Positions 5,280 through 7,904 of a stretch of DNA of 7,904 nucleotides are shown in pieces (position 1 is the stretch's first letter; each line of letters opens with the position of its first letter). This DNA comes from Oscillospiraceae bacterium (lineage in GTDB: Bacteria > Bacillota > Clostridia > Oscillospirales > Ruminococcaceae). The DNA is taken from NCBI GenBank assembly GCA_900757485.1, contig CAAEOA010000310.1, positions 1 to 7,904 of the forward strand, written 5' to 3'. The position numbers were made by a program, and so were the translations under genes. The notes below the pieces were generated by a model. The model ran no database searches, had not been told where the DNA came from, and saw nothing but the letters and a program-made list of their open reading frames with translations.

Positions 5280-7097
5280 CTATTTTTTCGGAAGCCAAAT
5301 GCGCATATCTGCTTCGCCTCTGTTGGCAAAAGCAAAATAAGGTATAAACTTTGCGGTAAACGGTACGATGTCTACTTCATCTGAATAAAGGCCGCGAACA
5401 ATTTCGTGTACGGCGCTTATTTCCACGCACGGCAAATGGAGCTTATCATCTATAAACACCCTTATGCTTTCATCAGTCAATTTAACATCGAACAGCGTAC
5501 CGTGGTTATTGTCTACAGCCTCAAGACACATCACAAACGGTCCGTAGGTTACAGCTGTCATACCTCTGTCAGCTCTTACGAGGTGATTTGCTTTTATGAA
5601 TCTTACTTCAAGCTTCATGTCAAGAATGATTTCGTCTCCCGCTTCTGCGTCAATATATGCATATCCTTTAACGGGGGTGCATTTTTCAGGTACACCGTTT
5701 TTCAGGACGCTCCACACCTTACACCACTGTGGAATTCTGAGAGCGAGCTTTATATTGTTATCAACAGATACCGAGATTCTGCCGTCATACGGGAAATCGG
5801 TTTTCTGGATAATCTTTGCTCCAAAAGCAGAGGTTTCTGAATCCATATATTGATTTATAAACAGTGTATCCTCTGAACAATGATAAATGAAATCTCCTAT
5901 TGATGAAATAAAGCGGGTAACATTCGGTGGGCAACACGAGCATTCGAATACTTCCACACGCTGCGTTATCGGGAAATGCATATCGTGATTATCATGAATG
6001 GCTGCACGAACTATTTTTCGATTTTCGAGGTCTATTTCCTGCGCATTTTCATAAAAAAATGACTTTCCGTCAAGTGAAATTCCGGAAAGGAACCCGTTAT
6101 AAATCACCCTCTCAATGGTATCGGCATATACAGAATCCGCATCAAAACATGTCATTCTGTGCGCAAAAAATGCAAGTGCTATTGCAGCGCATGTTTCTGC
6201 GTAAGCAGTATCATTCGGAAGACGGTAGTCATCCTCGAACACTTCGCCGCGATGAGAAGAACCTATGGCGCCGGTGATATACATTTTCCTATTTACAATA
6301 TTATCAAAAATTCTATCACACGCCGCTTTAAGCTCAGAATCATTTGTTCTGAGCGCGATATCAGCCATTGCGCTGTAAAGATAGCAGGCGCGTACTGCAT
6401 GTCCTTCTGCAGTTTCCTGGCTTCGAACGGGCATATGGTCTTGTATATTGCTATCTCCTTGCTCCTCTTTTTCATGAACACCGCGCTCATCTATAAAGAA
6501 CTTTGCAAGGTCAAGCCACTGACTCTCCTTCGTGTAATCATAGAGCTTTATAAGAGCAAGTTCGATTTCCTCATGACCGGGAGAGGTAAATCCGGCGGAT
6601 TTCTCCTCCATAAATACTTTTTTTATCAGTGAGGCATAGTCTTTCATAAGATTAAGAAATTTCGATTTTCCGGTGGCTTTATCGTAAGCTATAGCTGCTT
6701 CTATAAGATGCCCTGCACAATATAACTCGTGATTTGGTCGAAAAAGAAATCGTTTTTCCGGCATCTGAGTCTGATAACAACTGTTGAAATACCCATCCTT
6801 CATTCTGCCGCGCTCAATATCATCAACAATATCGTCAACTATCGCTTCCAGCTTAGGTTCTCTTCGGATCTCTGTAAGATAGGCTACCGATTCCAACCAT
6901 TTTGCAACATCAGAGTCCCAAAAAATGTGCGGCTTGTTCGGCATCCCTTCTTTCCAGTTAAGCTTGAACGCCTCAAAACGTCCTGTTTCGGAAAAGCGCT
7001 TATAAACATTCCAAATCGTCGTCTCCCGTATCAATTTTTGTTTTTCTGCCCAAAAGCCTTTTGAGATCACCGCTTTTGTAAAATGATATACTGCCAT
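5280..7097 (-). CDS. GH127-family glycoside hydrolase (beta-L-arabinofuranosidase type)
   Basis: A 605-residue enzyme with no signal peptide, so probably cytoplasmic. Family GH127 includes Bifidobacterium HypBA1, a retaining beta-L-arabinofuranosidase that uses a zinc-bound cysteine nucleophile. The key residues are present here. E285 in SHRGEVFEDD fits the general acid/base (Glu322 in HypBA1; it lies 16 residues before the zinc glutamate in both). E301 and C303 in AYAETCAAIA fit zinc ligands Glu338 and Cys340. C388-C389 in FECSCCPPNVTR fit Cys417-Cys418, with C388 as nucleophile. The N-terminal about 400 residues form the helical barrel domain; beta-sandwich domains follow (LALRIPQWCKVW, TAVTYGPFVMCLE). 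Length is near the family norm. The start is set at 7097 because GAGG (7107-7110) lies 9 bases upstream; the ATG at 7112 has no ribosome site. It follows another GH127-family gene by 185 bases on the same strand with no clear terminator between. Exact sugar specificity is not certain. Confidence 0.9.
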   Translation of the reverse strand: MAVYHFTKAVISKGFWAEKQKLIRETTIWNVYKRFSETGRFEAFKLNWKEGMPNKPHIFWDSDVAKWLESVAYLTEIRREPKLEAIVDDIVDDIERGRMKDGYFNSCYQTQMPEKRFLFRPNHELYCAGHLIEAAIAYDKATGKSKFLNLMKDYASLIKKVFMEEKSAGFTSPGHEEIELALIKLYDYTKESQWLDLAKFFIDERGVHEKEEQGDSNIQDHMPVRSQETAEGHAVRACYLYSAMADIALRTNDSELKAACDRIFDNIVNRKMYITGAIGSSHRGEVFEDDYRLPNDTAYAETCAAIALAFFAHRMTCFDADSVYADTIERVIYNGFLSGISLDGKSFFYENAQEIDLENRKIVRAAIHDNHDMHFPITQRVEVFECSCCPPNVTRFISSIGDFIYHCSEDTLFINQYMDSETSAFGAKIIQKTDFPYDGRISVSVDNNIKLALRIPQWCKVWSVLKNGVPEKCTPVKGYAYIDAEAGDEIILDMKLEVRFIKANHLVRADRGMTAVTYGPFVMCLEAVDNNHGTLFDVKLTDESIRVFIDDKLHLPCVEISAVHEIVRGLYSDEVDIVPFTAKFIPYFAFANRGEADMRIWLPKK

Positions 7098-7282
7098 TAT
7101 TATGAACCTCATTTCGTTTAAATCTTAACAAACTTTACTTATCCAAAGGACAGAATAGCATTGCATTTACCTATTCTGCAAGCTTTGGTGCATTTAGGTA
7201 TTTGCTTTTCCGTCCAACATATTTTTTACAAGTGCCCGGCTTTGGATTTTCTCTCGGATTCTGTTTTGCGCAGCCGCCGGTT
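7098..7282 (-). other. Structured spacer between the two GH127-family genes
   Basis: This 185-base gap has no gene and no convincing promoter. The best guess, TTGCAG with TATTCT, matches consensus poorly, so cotranscription of the two enzyme genes is the simpler reading. It contains a two-tier hairpin (7143-7188), a near-direct repeat TGCATTTACCTATTCTGC (7162-7179) / TGCATTTAGGTATTTGC (7189-7205), and a degenerate copy of the upstream gene's 3' end near 7263-7276. Confidence 0.45.
7143..7188. repeat. Two-tier hairpin in the GH127 intergenic spacer
   Basis: CCAAAG (7143-7148) pairs with CTTTGG (7183-7188), and inside it CAGAATAG (7151-7158) pairs with CTATTCTG (7171-7178). The two stems are separated by a small internal loop, and the apical loop is 12 bases. 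No T-run follows on either strand. This makes it more likely an mRNA processing/stability element or a regulatory structure between cotranscribed genes than a terminator. Confidence 0.5.
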
Positions 7283-7331
7283 TTATTGTTCTATCAAAGG
7301 AATTTCTGTCATTCTCAGTTTTGCGCAGCCG
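7263..7331. repeat. 14-bp direct repeat, 55 bp apart, at the 3' end of the upstream GH127 gene
   Basis: GTTTTGCGCAGCCG occurs at 7263-7276 and again at 7318-7331, and weaker similarity (ATTCT and neighbouring bases) extends to its left. The 7318 copy encodes the conserved C-terminal GCAKLR of the partial GH127-family protein. The 7263 copy lies past its stop codon and in a different frame. It looks like a decayed partial duplication of the gene's tail. Confidence 0.5.
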
Positions 7332-7903
7332 TATGGATACAGCAAAATTTCTTTCTTTTCGCTGATCGCTTCTCTCGATTCGGGTATTTTCGCGCAGACG
7401 GTTTCATATCCGTCCTCGAATCCCCATGCAATCTCTTTTACCTTCGCTTTAATCACCACCGGCGGATGCTCCGAAGAAAACGGAATGTCACTGATCCCGC
7501 GCTGTTCCTTTTGCAACGACTTGTCACAATAAGCATAGTTCCAGGAAGAAAGCGGGATGTACTCGTAATCGCAATAAGGAAATTTTCTTTCTACGCCGTC
7601 TCTTTCATACTCCAACTTTTCTTTGGCGTAAGAAATCGGTACGGAAAACACCAGCGATCCGCATTTTACCGTCTGCAATTCATGCGGCCTTTCTTCAAAA
7701 TACGGTACCATGTCATAAGACAAAACAATTTCACGGTGTTCTCCGGCAGCAATTTCAAAGGTAAGCTCCTCTGCTGTCTTTTTTTCTCCGTTAACAATAA
7801 GCCTTTTTGCAAAAGATGGAATTCTTATTTTAAAAACAAACGGTCTGTCCGCTTTTATCGTATATTGAAAGCTGTTTTCAAACGGATAATCGGTTTTCAG
7901 TAT
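7283..7903 (-). CDS. GH127/DUF1680-family protein, C-terminal fragment
   Basis: The minus-strand frame is open from the window edge to the TAA at 7283-7285, giving the last 206 residues; the TTG at 7723 is internal. What is seen is the beta-sandwich end of a GH127-family enzyme. It has TDYPFENSFQYTIKADRPF, FKIRIPSFAKRLIVNGE, then CGSLVFSVPISY (the counterpart of the YGPFVMCLEA stretch in the neighbouring enzyme). It closes with PPVVIKAKVKEIAWG and PYGCAKLRMTEIP, a typical last motif of DUF1680-type members. It is not a copy of its neighbour: the C-terminal block differs, so a different GH127 subgroup and substrate are likely. The catalytic half is outside the window, so activity and a signal peptide cannot be assessed. 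It lies upstream of, and on the same strand as, the complete GH127 gene and is probably in the same operon. Confidence 0.8.
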   Translation of the reverse strand: MLKTDYPFENSFQYTIKADRPFVFKIRIPSFAKRLIVNGEKKTAEELTFEIAAGEHREIVLSYDMVPYFEERPHELQTVKCGSLVFSVPISYAKEKLEYERDGVERKFPYCDYEYIPLSSWNYAYCDKSLQKEQRGISDIPFSSEHPPVVIKAKVKEIAWGFEDGYETVCAKIPESREAISEKKEILLYPYGCAKLRMTEIPLIEQ

Positions 7904-7904
7904 A

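Noticed and set aside
5406..6632. Several plus-strand open frames antisense to the GH127 gene (5406-5840, 5927-6277, 6159-6632)
   Set aside because: All lie opposite a full-length enzyme with intact catalytic motifs. Their translations show no family features.
7161..7532. Plus-strand 123-residue frame across the GH127 spacer
   Set aside because: Most of it is antisense to the second GH127-family gene, it has no ribosome site or domain, and it contains the duplicated 14-mer.
1..7904. CRISPR array, tRNA or rRNA genes, complete insertion sequence, defence or phage module
   Set aside because: No regularly spaced repeats, tRNA-like clover-leaf, rRNA core sequence, transposase, or recognisable defence or phage genes were seen. 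The only mobile-element gene is the recombinase fragment at the left edge.

Overview
The window looks like a piece of a gut-type Firmicutes genome, probably Clostridia. The grounds are the AT-rich intergenic DNA, sigma-A-like promoters (several with an extended TGn -10), purine-rich ribosome binding sites, a TnpX-type large serine recombinase, and intracellular GH127-family enzymes. No rRNA or other taxonomic marker is present, so this placement is an inference.

Layout. (1) 2-442: the last 146 residues of a large serine recombinase, followed by about 180 bp of hairpin-rich non-coding DNA that may be the edge of an integrated element. (2) 621-2713: a strikingly AT-rich divergent pair, an FAD-dependent oxidoreductase (minus) and an AraC-family regulator (plus). 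Their promoters overlap in a 120-bp gap, and a perfect terminator closes the araC side. (3) 2772-3748: a HAD-superfamily phosphatase gene behind two nearly identical extended -10 elements exactly 100 bp apart, with a long palindrome between them and a strong hairpin at the gene's end. (4) 3838-5139: a single-gene unit for a 12-helix MFS transporter with its own promoter. (5) 5197-5240: a two-way terminator shared by the transporter and the convergent gene. (6) 5280-7903, minus: a complete GH127-family enzyme (beta-L-arabinofuranosidase type, with all zinc and catalytic residues present), preceded by the C-terminal part of a second GH127/DUF1680-family protein that runs off the window.

How the genes may work together. 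The transporter and the two GH127-family enzymes make sense as a small locus for importing an oligosaccharide and splitting it in the cytoplasm. The HAD phosphatase may or may not belong to it. The FAD oxidoreductase and AraC regulator form a self-contained regulated unit whose substrate cannot be read from sequence. I see no CRISPR array, tRNA, rRNA, complete mobile element or convincing new multi-gene system. The least ordinary material is non-coding: the overlapping divergent promoters, the tandem promoters with a palindrome, a GGCGA...CCGCC hairpin motif recurring in three gaps, and a decayed duplication at the 3' end of the second GH127 gene.
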